A stretch of 64,000 nucleotides of DNA from Bradyrhizobium sp. CB3481. Lineage in GTDB: Bacteria; Pseudomonadota; Alphaproteobacteria; Rhizobiales; Xanthobacteraceae. Positions 10,915 to 18,670 of this stretch are shown here, one piece after another. Both the position numbers and the translations under genes were made by a program. The notes under the pieces are model-generated. The model made no database searches, was not told where the DNA came from, and saw nothing but the letters and a program-made list of their open reading frames with translations. Position 1 is the first letter of the stretch. The number at the start of each line of letters is the position of its first letter. The stretch covers positions 3,058,501 to 3,122,500 of the forward strand of contig NZ_CP121647.1 in the NCBI RefSeq assembly GCF_029714305.1, given 5' to 3'.

Positions 10915-12117
10915 ATGTCCGGCACCGATAAATCCAAAACTGGTCTCGACCTGGCCGGACCAATTGTGATCCTCGTCGAGCCGCAGCTCGGCGAGAATAT
11001 CGGCATGGCGGCGCGCGCGATGGGCAATTTCGCGCTGTCGCGGCTGCGCATCGTCAACCCGCGCGACGGCTGGCCGAACATCGCCGCGCAGCGGGCGGCG
11101 GCGGGCGCCGATCACATTCTGGAGCAGGCCGAACTGTTCGATACCGTCGAGCAGGCGGTCGCGGACCTGACCCTGCTGTTTGCCACCACCGCCCGCGCCC
11201 ATGACCAAGCCAAGCCGGTGGTTGGGCCGGAAGCTGCCGCCGCTGAGATCGTGGCCCATGTCGGGGGAGGCGGCGGGGCCGGCATCCTGTTCGGCCGCGA
11301 ACGCTGGGGACTGCAGAACGAGGAGGTCGCGCTCGCCAACCGGATCATCACCTTTCCGGTCAATCCGGGTTTTGCCTCGCTGAACCTCGCGCAGGCGGTA
11401 CTGCTGATCGGCTACGAGTGGTTCAAGCATTCGACGGGCGGCGCGCTGCCGTTTGCGATGCCGGAACGGTCCGAGCCGGCCTCGCAGCACCAGACGCAGG
11501 CGTTCTTCGACAATCTGGTCCGCGAGCTCGACAAGGTCGAATTCCTCCGCCCGAAGGAGAAGCGCGAGACCATGCTGGTCAACCTGCGCAACATCTTTAC
11601 GCGGATGGACCCGACCAAGCAGGACATGCACACGCTGCACGGCGTGGTGATGGCGATCGCGGAAGGGCGCAAGGGCCCGGCCAAGGGCGGCGTGCTTGAC
11701 GGCGAGCAGGCGACCCGGCTGCGTGCGCTCCTCGCCGAGCACGGGCAGGGGGCCGCGGCGCCCGGCGACAGTTCCACCGTGCGCGGGCTTGCCCGGCTGC
11801 TCCGCCGCAACCCGACGGATGCCGAGCGGATCTTGTGGCAATCGCTGACCCGCGACCGCCGCTTCGCCGGCCAGTTCAAGCGCCAGACCCCGGTCGGGCG
11901 CCATATCCCCGATTTCGTCTCCTTCGTGCATCGGCTCGCGATCGAACTCGTCAACCCGAACGAGTCGGACGCGATCGTCGCCGACCGTGCGATGCGGAAA
12001 ACATGGCTCAAGGCGCGTGATTACCGCGTCGTCGAGATGCGGGTGGCGGATGTCGAAGCGGATCTCGCGACGGAACTGGCGCGGTTGGAGAAGGCCATGG
12101 GGGCACAGGCGCGCTAG
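10915..12117 (+). CDS. trmJ: TrmJ-type tRNA/rRNA methyltransferase fused to a degenerate DUF559 domain
   Basis: 400 residues. Residues 1 to about 260 are a SpoU/TrmJ SPOUT methyltransferase (2'-O-methylation at tRNA position 32): IVILVEPQLGENIGMAARAMGNF, NPRDGWPN, GILFGRERWGLQNEE and the knot motif FPVNPGFASLNLAQAVLL. Residues about 286-395 match DUF559, the Vsr/PD-(D/E)xK-like nuclease fold: LARLLRRNPTDAERILWQSL, FKRQTPVGRHIPDFVSF, then LAIELVNPNES where active DUF559 proteins have VEVDGGQH. The aspartate and GGQH are therefore lost, so nuclease activity is doubtful. The start at ATG 10915 abuts GAAGGA; an upstream ATG at 10861 is an alternative. It is divergent from the hydrolase gene. Confidence 0.93.
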   Translation: MSGTDKSKTGLDLAGPIVILVEPQLGENIGMAARAMGNFALSRLRIVNPRDGWPNIAAQRAAAGADHILEQAELFDTVEQAVADLTLLFATTARAHDQAKPVVGPEAAAAEIVAHVGGGGGAGILFGRERWGLQNEEVALANRIITFPVNPGFASLNLAQAVLLIGYEWFKHSTGGALPFAMPERSEPASQHQTQAFFDNLVRELDKVEFLRPKEKRETMLVNLRNIFTRMDPTKQDMHTLHGVVMAIAEGRKGPAKGGVLDGEQATRLRALLAEHGQGAAAPGDSSTVRGLARLLRRNPTDAERILWQSLTRDRRFAGQFKRQTPVGRHIPDFVSFVHRLAIELVNPNESDAIVADRAMRKTWLKARDYRVVEMRVADVEADLATELARLEKAMGAQAR

Positions 12118-12383
12118 CGCCATGCCCACCATTGTCCCGGTGGCGGACGCGTAAAGCTTTGTCGGGCGCACATTCGTGCGATCGGGCGGCATGGCGCACC
12201 CAACGGTCACTGTCCCCGGGGCCACAAACGGCGTAAGCTCCCCTTGTTGGGACTAGACGCCGCAAGACGCCAATCACGGCGAGCTTTTCACCGATCTGAT
12301 CCCGCTCGCATTGTCGAGCCTATGACGGCCAAGGAGCATTCAAGCGGCTGCAGTCCGATCGAAAACGCAAGAGGAGGTGTGCG

Positions 12384-13016
12384 ATGGCTACATCTGACTG
12401 GCGTCTCGAAGGTGAATGGGTCAAGAACTGCAACTGCGCATTTGGCTGTCCGTGCGATTTCAATGCGCTGCCGACGCAAGGATATTGCAAGGGCGCGGTC
12501 GGCATGCGGATCACCAAGGGGCATTTCAAAGACACAGCGCTCGATGGTTTGGTTTTTGCGGCCGTGGTTCATTTTCCCGGCGCGCTGCACGAGGGCAATG
12601 GCCAGTTGCAGCCGATCATCGACGAGCGCGCGACAAGCGAGCAGCGCGAGGCGCTGTTCAACATCATGTCGGGCAAGTTTGCCGCCGAGGGCACGCTATT
12701 CCAGATCCTCAGCGTGATCGTGACCAAGATCCATGATCCGCTATTCGTGCCGTTTGAGTTCTCGTTCGACAAGGAAGGACGCGTTGCGCGCATGGTAGCC
12801 AAGGGCGTGCTGGAAACCGAGGTCGAGCCGATCAAGAATCCGGTGACAGGACTGCCGCACCGCATTCAGGTTGTGATGCCGGAGGGTTTCGAACACCGCG
12901 CTGCCGAGGTCGCCTCGGCCAACATCCGCTCGAACGGTGCCATTAAATTCGAAACCCAGGGCACGCACAGCTCGCTCGCAAACGTCGTGCAGACGCCCGA
13001 AGGTATCGTGGCCTAG
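12384..13016 (+). CDS. DUF1326 protein (cysteine-rich N-terminus)
   Basis: A 210-residue soluble protein of the uncharacterised DUF1326 family, opening with WRLEGEWVKNCNCAFGCPCDF, a CxC-x3-CxC cysteine cluster that looks able to bind metal. The rest is a beta-rich domain with conserved HFPGALHEGNGQLQPIID and PFEFSFDKEGR. The strong ribosome site AGAGGAGG precedes the ATG. It lies 51 bases upstream of a DUF2182 membrane gene, a pairing I know from other proteobacteria, suggesting a joint metal-related or envelope function (inference). The 266 bases upstream hold no recognised gene. Confidence 0.88.
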   Translation: MATSDWRLEGEWVKNCNCAFGCPCDFNALPTQGYCKGAVGMRITKGHFKDTALDGLVFAAVVHFPGALHEGNGQLQPIIDERATSEQREALFNIMSGKFAAEGTLFQILSVIVTKIHDPLFVPFEFSFDKEGRVARMVAKGVLETEVEPIKNPVTGLPHRIQVVMPEGFEHRAAEVASANIRSNGAIKFETQGTHSSLANVVQTPEGIVA

Positions 13017-13067
13017 CGGCGCGCCCGAAGCCAACGCGATGTGCCGTTCCAGCAGCGGGGCGGATTC

Positions 13068-13865
13068 ATGACGGGGACCTGGTCACTCGAGCAGACCCTC
13101 CGGCACGATCGCCTGATCGTCGCCATCGGATTGGCGACGGTGGTTGCATTCTCCTGGGGCTATTTGCTTGCGGGCGCCGGCATCGACATGAGCATGGCCG
13201 ACATGCCGATGGACCCTGAGCCGTGGTCTGCGGATCAGGCGTTGCTCATGTTCGCGATGTGGTGGGTGATGATGATCGCGATGATGGTGCCCAGCGCTGC
13301 CCCCGCGATCCTGCTGTTCGCTGCCGTCAAGCGCCGGCAGGCGGCGACGGACAGCCCCGTCATCGCAAGCTGGCTGTTTCTTGCCGGTTATCTCGTGGTC
13401 TGGGCGGGCTTCAGCGTCATTGCGGTGTTGCTGCAGTGGACGCTCGATCAGGCCGGGCTGCTGTCCGGCATGATGGCGAGCACGAGCAATGTGCTCGCCG
13501 GGGTCATCCTGATCGCGGCCGGGCTTTATCAGATGACGCCGATCAAGCGCGCCTGTCTGCGTTATTGCCAGAGCCCGTTGCTGTTCCTCTCGAGCTACTG
13601 GCAACCGGATGCGTTGGGCCCGTTGCGCATGGGTCTTCGGCACGGCGGCTATTGCGTCGGCTGCTGCTGGTTTTTGATGGCACTGCTCTTCGTCGTCGGC
13701 ATCATGAATCTTGCCTGGGTCGCGGCTGTCGCGATTTATGTCGCCTTTGAGAAGCTGATGCCGCACCACCAATGGCTCAGCCGCGCCGCGGGGATAGTCC
13801 TCATCGTGGCCGGCGCCGTCGTCCTCGTGCGCGGCTACGTCGATTTTGCCCCGGCTTCGCTGTAA
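13068..13865 (+). CDS. DUF2182 predicted metal-binding membrane protein
   Basis: 265 residues with about six membrane segments. After the first segment comes a methionine-rich loop, GIDMSMADMPMDPEPW, of the kind that can coordinate Cu(I); membrane segment 2 is also Met-rich (FAMWWVMMIAMMVP). Later come CLRYCQSP and GGYCVGCCW, the second typical of DUF2182. The ATG at 13068 was chosen over a GTG at 13041 because it begins the conserved protein; the ribosome site is weak, so translation may be coupled to the DUF1326 gene. The function is unproven; copper or other soft-metal handling is an inference from the residues. Confidence 0.87.
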   Translation: MTGTWSLEQTLRHDRLIVAIGLATVVAFSWGYLLAGAGIDMSMADMPMDPEPWSADQALLMFAMWWVMMIAMMVPSAAPAILLFAAVKRRQAATDSPVIASWLFLAGYLVVWAGFSVIAVLLQWTLDQAGLLSGMMASTSNVLAGVILIAAGLYQMTPIKRACLRYCQSPLLFLSSYWQPDALGPLRMGLRHGGYCVGCCWFLMALLFVVGIMNLAWVAAVAIYVAFEKLMPHHQWLSRAAGIVLIVAGAVVLVRGYVDFAPASL

Positions 13866-13887
13866 TGCGAGCGGCGATCTCTGCGCT

Positions 13888-14538
13888 TCAGACCACGGCG
13901 AACTCCGCAACGCTGCCAGTCCGCTTCGGCTTTTTTGCCTTGGCCGGCCCGAATAGGTTGCTCGCCGCGAGGCCCGCGGTGTCGGCGACGGAGGGATCGC
14001 GCGAGACCATGGCGGCGACGATGGCGCCGTCGATCAATAGTGCCAACTGGTGGGCGAACATCTGTGGTTCAGTCGCGCCCATTTCGCCGGCGAGCTTTTC
14101 GATGTGCGCCAGCACGACCTTCTTGTGGCGCAGCGCGATGGTGCGGAACTGTTTTGCATGCTTGTCGTGCTCGGCGACCGCGTTGATGAAGGGGCAGCCG
14201 TAGAACCGCTCTTCGGCGAACCAGTGCTTCAGCGCCGGAAAGATCCGCTTCAATTTTGCCTGTGCGTCGCCGCCGCCATCTTCCATCGCACCGATGAACC
14301 ATTCGCGCCACGCCTTGCCTTCGCTTTCCAGCACGGCGTTGACGAGGTTGGTCTTGGAGCCGAATAATTTATAGAGCGTGGTCTTGGCGGTGCCGGCCTC
14401 ATCGATGATGGCGTCGATGCCTGTCGCGTTGATGCCGTTCTTGCAGAACAGATGCGTCGCCGCGCTGAGCAGGCGGCCGCGCGCCGATTCCTCGTCGCCC
14501 ACCGCGAATTGCTTCTTCCTTGAAACCGATTTGGCCAT
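13888..14538 (-). CDS. TetR/AcrR family transcriptional regulator
   Basis: A 216-residue repressor. Residues about 18-65 form the TetR helix-turn-helix, with LLSAATHLFCKNGINATGIDAI and AKTTLYKLFGSKTNLV. The remainder is a helical ligand domain with CPFINAVAEHDKHAKQ. It is convergent with the DUF2182 gene and divergent from the OsmC operon, 226 bases away. That shared region contains GAACGTTC at 14731-14738, a related GACGTTCGG at 14679-14687 and CTTAAG-3-CTTAAG at 14665-14679, any of which could be its operator. Confidence 0.93.
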   Translation of the reverse strand: MAKSVSRKKQFAVGDEESARGRLLSAATHLFCKNGINATGIDAIIDEAGTAKTTLYKLFGSKTNLVNAVLESEGKAWREWFIGAMEDGGGDAQAKLKRIFPALKHWFAEERFYGCPFINAVAEHDKHAKQFRTIALRHKKVVLAHIEKLAGEMGATEPQMFAHQLALLIDGAIVAAMVSRDPSVADTAGLAASNLFGPAKAKKPKRTGSVAEFAVV

Positions 14539-14706
14539 GCGCGCCAGTTAAGCGAACCGCGGCGCAATCATCAAGCTGATCTTTGCGCGGAAAATAATCG
14601 CTCGCCTGCGGCAACTGCACCGCGCGTGAGCAGCCGCACGCTGATCAATTTCCGGGCAGGCACCCTTAAGCGACTTAAGACGTTCGGCTTTTGATTTCGG
14701 TCGCAT

Positions 14707-14724
14707 CTGGCACGCTTAATGCAG
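14707..14724 (+). promoter_or_regulatory. Candidate sigma-54 (-24/-12) promoter of the OsmC operon
   Basis: TGGCACGCTTAATGCA: GG at 14709-14710 and GC at 14721-14722 are exactly ten bases apart, as RpoN requires, and the -24 box TGGCACG is perfect; the -12 box is ATGC instead of TTGC. Transcription would start near 14734, about 30 bases before the osmC ATG. An activator and upstream enhancer would be required; the inverted repeat centred on 14672 (about -62) is one candidate. Confidence 0.6.
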
Positions 14725-14764
14725 GAAACAGAACGTTCGGTATCCTATCCCAGGGAGAGAAAAG

Positions 14765-15307
14765 ATGACCGCGGTCGCCCAGAAAACAGTGCTCACCGGC
14801 TGCCTTGCGCCGATCGACAAAGGCGGGCTTGAGCAGCTCATCGCCAACGGCAAGGCCAATCCGAAGGTCATCAAGACCTTGAAGTGCAGGACGGTGGCGG
14901 AGGGCAAATTCCGCCATGCCAACTACATCCGCAACCTCGCGCCCTACATCGTCGACGAGCCGCCGGGCCTGCTCGGCGACGACACCGCGCCCAATCCGTC
15001 GGAAGCATCATTGGCCGCACTCGGCTCGTGCCTTGCGGTCGGCCTGCACGCTAACGCCGTTTACCGCGGCTGGATCGTCAACAAGCTCGAGCTCGAACTG
15101 GAAGGCGACCTCAACATCACGGCGGTGTGGGGCACCGGTGACGTCAGCGAGAAGCCGGTCGGCTTCACCGATGTTCGCGTCAAGGTCGACATGGAATGCG
15201 AGGGCATCGCGCCGGCCGAGATCGAGACGCTGGTCGCGCATGTCAAGAAGTGGTCTCCGGTCGCCAACACGTTCACGCGGCCCGTCAATCTCGAGGTCGG
15301 CATCTAG
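14765..15307 (+). CDS. OsmC-family protein
   Basis: A 180-residue OsmC/Ohr-like protein, a family of thiol-dependent peroxidases acting on organic or sulfur-linked hydroperoxides. Visible signatures are KTLKCRTVAEGKFRHANYI with one conserved cysteine and SEASLAALGSCLAVGL with the second, the two residues that form the redox pair. The ribosome site GGGAGAG precedes ATG 14765. It is the first gene of a three-gene unit with an acyl-CoA-dehydrogenase-like flavoprotein and a sulfurtransferase, and the company suggests sulfur-compound metabolism or reactive-sulfur handling (inference). Confidence 0.92.
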   Translation: MTAVAQKTVLTGCLAPIDKGGLEQLIANGKANPKVIKTLKCRTVAEGKFRHANYIRNLAPYIVDEPPGLLGDDTAPNPSEASLAALGSCLAVGLHANAVYRGWIVNKLELELEGDLNITAVWGTGDVSEKPVGFTDVRVKVDMECEGIAPAEIETLVAHVKKWSPVANTFTRPVNLEVGI

Positions 15308-15341
15308 GCGAGCGCGCGTGCAAGAGGTGCGGGAGGCGAGC

Positions 15342-16484
15342 ATGGGTTCTCTGGCGTTATCGCGGGCCGACGTTTCGGATCGTCCTGCACCTACCATTGT
15401 CGATGAGGTGGCGAGGATCGCGCGGCACGAGCTCGCGCCGCTCGCCCCCGACATCGATGCCGGCTCGGTCTATCCGGGCGATCTGCTGCGCCGCCTCGGC
15501 AAGGTCGGCGTCTGGGGCAGCCATGTGCCGCTGGAGGGCCCCGCCGATCTGCGCTGCGCGATCCAGTCGATCGCCGCACTCGGGGAGGTCTGTGGCGCCT
15601 CCGCCTTCATGGCGTGGTGCCAGATGACACTGGTTTGGTACGTCGCCAATTCCACCAACATGAAACTGGCCAGGCGTTTCGGTGACAGTTATTCGACGGG
15701 GCGTGTGCTCGGCGGCACCGGTCTTTCCAATCCCATGAAGAGTTTTTTCGGCATCGAGAAGCTGAAGCTGAAAGGGCGGAAGGTCGAAGGCGGCTACATC
15801 GTGCGCGGCGCGCTGCCCTGGGTGTCCAATCTCGGCCCCGATCATTTCTTCGGCACGATCTTCGAGCGTGAGGACGATGGCGGCGGCACCGCAAAGAGCG
15901 GGCCGGGCATCGTGATGTTCCTTGCCGACTGCGCCGATCCCGCGATCACGCTGCAGCCGTGCAAACCGTTCCTTGCGATGGACGGCACCGGCACCTATGG
16001 CGTGCAGTTCCGCGACGTCTTCGTACCGGATGAACTGATCCTGGCCGATCCGGCGGGGCCATTCATCAAAAAAATCCGCGCCGGCTTCATCCTGCTGCAG
16101 TCGGGCATGGCGCTCGGCCTGATCAAGGATTGCATCAAGATCATGGACGAGGTCGGCGCGCCGCTCGGCCACGTCAACCGCTATCTGCCGCAGCAGCCGC
16201 AGCAGTTCCGCGAACTCCATGCCGAGTTCGAGAAGGAGACGATGGCGCTGGCGAGCGATCCCTACAATGCCGACGACAGCTACTGGCGGCGCGTGATCGC
16301 GTTGCGGTTGCGCGCCGGCGATGCCAGCGTCGCCGCCGCGCATGCGGCGATGCTCCATTGCGGTGCGCGCGGCTACCTGAAGAGCCACCGCGCCCAGCGC
16401 CGGCTCCGCGAAGCCTATTTCGTCGCGATTGTTACGCCCGCCACCAAGCAGCTTCGCAAGATGCTGGCCGGCGACGAGCCGTGA
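15342..16484 (+). CDS. Acyl-CoA dehydrogenase-like flavoprotein (SfnB/DszC-like grouping possible)
   Basis: 380 residues with the acyl-CoA dehydrogenase three-domain layout: N-terminal helices (about 20-120), a central beta domain (about 125-235, with GGTGLSNPMK, GGYIVRGALPWVSNLGPDHFF and GTYGVQFRDVFVPDELIL) and C-terminal helices. The catalytic glutamate of true acyl-CoA dehydrogenases is not evident. This, together with the OsmC and rhodanese neighbours, fits the flavin-dependent sulfur-acquisition oxidoreductases better than fatty-acid oxidation; that is inference. The start at ATG 15342 follows GGGAGGCGAGC; reading farther upstream would overlap osmC in another frame. Confidence 0.85.
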   Translation: MGSLALSRADVSDRPAPTIVDEVARIARHELAPLAPDIDAGSVYPGDLLRRLGKVGVWGSHVPLEGPADLRCAIQSIAALGEVCGASAFMAWCQMTLVWYVANSTNMKLARRFGDSYSTGRVLGGTGLSNPMKSFFGIEKLKLKGRKVEGGYIVRGALPWVSNLGPDHFFGTIFEREDDGGGTAKSGPGIVMFLADCADPAITLQPCKPFLAMDGTGTYGVQFRDVFVPDELILADPAGPFIKKIRAGFILLQSGMALGLIKDCIKIMDEVGAPLGHVNRYLPQQPQQFRELHAEFEKETMALASDPYNADDSYWRRVIALRLRAGDASVAAAHAAMLHCGARGYLKSHRAQRRLREAYFVAIVTPATKQLRKMLAGDEP

Positions 16485-16529
16485 TTTCCGACCGACCAAC
16501 CCGCAACCCAAGAACAGGAGAGGCCTGCC

Positions 16530-17405
16530 ATGACGGACGTTCTCATTACTGCCGGCGAACTCGCGGAGTTCCTCAAGAAAGAGCCGTGTGTCGTCATCGA
16601 CACCCGCAATCCCGACGCCTACAGCGCAGGCCACCTTCCCGGCGCCGTCAATGTCCATGAAATCTTCACTTACCTGGCGACCTCGACGCCGGAGGGCATT
16701 CACGAGCTGAAGACCAAGTTCGCCGACGCGTTCGGCGCGGCGGGGCTTTCCGGCAAGGAGACCGCCGTCATCTACGAGCAGTCGATGAATTCCGGCTTCG
16801 GCCAGTCCTGCCGCGGCTACTATCTGCTCACCATGCTCGGCTATCCCAAGGTCAAGGTGCTGCATGGCGGCTTCGACGCCTGGATGGCGGCGGGCCTGCC
16901 GGTGACCACAGAGGTGCCTTCGCCGGTGAAGGCATCGTTCTCGATCGTCCCTGAGGCGGGCGACATCCTGATCGACGCCAAGACCATGCTCGCGGCCGTC
17001 GGCAAGCCGGGCATTGCGATCCTCGACGTTCGCGACATCGACGAATGGATCGGCGAAAGCTCGTCGCCTTATGGGAAAGATTTCTGCCCGCGCAAGGGGC
17101 GCATCCCCGGTGCGGTCTGGCTCGAATGGTACCGTATGATGAAGCCGACCGCGGAAGGGCCGCGCTTCAAGTCCAAGAACGAAATTCTGGCGGAATGCGC
17201 CACGGTCGGCATCACGGAGACGACGCCGGTCTATCTCTACTGCTTCAAGGGCGCGCGCGCCTCGAACACGTTCCTCGCTTTGAAGAATGCTGGCGTGAAG
17301 GACGTCCGGATGTATTTCGGATCCTGGAACGAATGGTCGCGCGATCCGGCGCTGCCGATCGAGGAGGGGCTGCCGATGGAGGCGAAACTCACCAAGGCGG
17401 CGTGA
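16530..17405 (+). CDS. Sulfurtransferase with two rhodanese domains
   Basis: A 291-residue tandem rhodanese. The N-terminal domain (about 5-125) has CVVIDTRNPDAYSAGHLPGAVN and is structural; the C-terminal domain (about 147-285) has ILDVRDIDEW and carries the active-site loop YCFKGARASN with catalytic Cys238. The family moves sulfane sulfur from thiosulfate or 3-mercaptopyruvate to an acceptor. It is 45 bases downstream of the flavoprotein gene with AGGAGAGG ahead of the ATG, so it is the third gene of the operon. The unit ends at a 28-base perfect palindrome. Confidence 0.93.
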   Translation: MTDVLITAGELAEFLKKEPCVVIDTRNPDAYSAGHLPGAVNVHEIFTYLATSTPEGIHELKTKFADAFGAAGLSGKETAVIYEQSMNSGFGQSCRGYYLLTMLGYPKVKVLHGGFDAWMAAGLPVTTEVPSPVKASFSIVPEAGDILIDAKTMLAAVGKPGIAILDVRDIDEWIGESSSPYGKDFCPRKGRIPGAVWLEWYRMMKPTAEGPRFKSKNEILAECATVGITETTPVYLYCFKGARASNTFLALKNAGVKDVRMYFGSWNEWSRDPALPIEEGLPMEAKLTKAA

Positions 17406-17421
17406 CGATCCGCCCGAAGTT

Positions 17422-17449
17422 GCAGTCCGATCCCGCGGGATCGGACTGC
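17422..17449. terminator. 28-base perfect palindrome between convergent genes
   Basis: GCAGTCCGATCCCG followed directly by its reverse complement. In RNA it would fold as a 12-13 bp stem with a minimal loop. It lies between the stop of the sulfurtransferase and the stop of the convergent SnoaL-like gene, where a bidirectional terminator is expected. There is no clear T-run on either side. Confidence 0.6.
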
Positions 17450-17466
17450 GTGCGGCCCTCGACGGA

Positions 17467-17847
17467 TCAGTTCGTTCGTTCCACAAGCTGCGCACGCGAC
17501 GGTGATGGTTCGAACCGATCGGCGAAATATTGCGTTTCGTTGGCCACTAGGCCTTCGCGGAATTCCATGATGCTTACGGCGTAGGAGGGGATGCCGTCAT
17601 AGCTGAGTATGAATTCGGTGACCCAGAGGTCGCCGCAGCCGATGATTCGCCGGACCGCGAAGCGTTTCTTGTTGGGCTGGACAAACCGGCTCTGTTGAAT
17701 GTTGCGCCGGCCGCGAATCCGCTCGCCCGATTGCGGATAATCAAGCACGGCATCCTCGCGGTAGATTTCATGCTCGGTCTCGAAATCGTTCGCATCCGAG
17801 GCGTCCCAGTGGCGCTGCAGCGCCGTCCGCACCGCTCGATCATCCAT
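17467..17847 (-). CDS. SnoaL/NTF2-like protein
   Basis: A 126-residue protein of the cone-shaped alpha+beta SnoaL/NTF2 fold: HWDASDANDFETEHEIYREDAVLDYPQSGERIRGR is the typical N-terminal helix-strand pattern, followed by beta strands with VTEFILSYDGIPSYAVSIMEFREG and YFADRFEPS at the end. Members act as small enzymes, binding proteins or growth-related factors, so no substrate is assigned. The start at 17847 follows AGGAG with six bases of spacing; longer readings to 18051 have no matching conserved sequence. Confidence 0.85.
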   Translation of the reverse strand: MDDRAVRTALQRHWDASDANDFETEHEIYREDAVLDYPQSGERIRGRRNIQQSRFVQPNKKRFAVRRIIGCGDLWVTEFILSYDGIPSYAVSIMEFREGLVANETQYFADRFEPSPSRAQLVERTN

Positions 17848-18013
17848 CTCGATCTCCTGCCTGCGCTTGCCGTCATCATGCCGGGAAATTGAAGTCATTG
17901 TGCTACAGGTGGCGATCGATGCGGCGGAAGCCGATGGAACCATGCCGCCGCGCCACTCTGGCGTTCCCGATATGCTCTGCGTATAATCGCGGCACAGTCG
18001 GGTGGTCGCGCAG

Positions 18014-18625
18014 ATGTCGATGTTCTCACGCAAGTTTGCTCTCACATTCACGGCGATGCTGGGCCTGGGCGCGCCAGCGGCCCACGCGCAGGCCTCGCCG
18101 GTGAATTACTGGATCCCGGGCTGGCCGATGGGGTTCAGCGGCGCAGCAGGCGAGAGCCCGAACGCCTATGGTAGCTTTCCGAGCTTCGACTTCCGCGACC
18201 TCGGCAACGGCTCTTCCTATGCGCGCTACAATTTTTCGAACGGCTTTTTTGTCGGCAGCCAGCGCAACACCATGGGCTTCAGCAGTTTCAGCCAAAGCGC
18301 GCTCGGCGGTTTCGGCTCGATCTACAGCGAAGGCACGCAGTTCGGCTACAGCCTGAAGAATGCCGGCGGACCGCCTGTCACCTTCTATGCCGGCTTCGAC
18401 ACGCTGAAGTACAACACAGGCATCGGCGGCCCGTTCGCGCCGTTCGACTCCAAGTCCGGCACGCTGCCGGTTTCGAGCGCCTATGCCGGCGTCGAATTCC
18501 AGCCGACGTCCAATCTCAGCCTGTCGCTCGGGGTCGGCGTCGTTCAGCAGACGGGGCGGATCGACAGCGAGATCAATGCGCTGCCCGGTGCGTCGTCATT
18601 CTCGGTCGGCGGCCGACGCTACTAA
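18014..18625 (+). CDS. Exported outer-membrane beta-barrel-like protein of unknown function
   Basis: 203 residues: signal peptide about 1-26 (ending AAHAQA), then a Gly/Ser/Phe/Tyr-rich sequence with alternating hydrophobic strands (FFVGSQRNTMGFSSFSQSALGGFGS, VTFYAGFDTLKYNTG, SSAYAGVEFQP, LSLSLGVGVVQQTGR) and a terminal aromatic residue. This pattern suggests a small outer-membrane beta barrel. No named family was recognised. The start was placed at ATG 18014; GTG 18002 is four codons earlier. Confidence 0.72.
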   Translation: MSMFSRKFALTFTAMLGLGAPAAHAQASPVNYWIPGWPMGFSGAAGESPNAYGSFPSFDFRDLGNGSSYARYNFSNGFFVGSQRNTMGFSSFSQSALGGFGSIYSEGTQFGYSLKNAGGPPVTFYAGFDTLKYNTGIGGPFAPFDSKSGTLPVSSAYAGVEFQPTSNLSLSLGVGVVQQTGRIDSEINALPGASSFSVGGRRY

Positions 18626-18670
18626 ACGCGCAGCCGTAAGTCAGGTCTGCATTACCGTCGAAGGCGCGAG

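Noticed and set aside
15357-17495. 712-codon open frame on the minus strand
   Set aside because: It lies antisense to the flavoprotein and sulfurtransferase genes, which have clear conserved motifs; its translation is His/Arg/Ala-rich without any domain, typical of GC-rich shadow frames.
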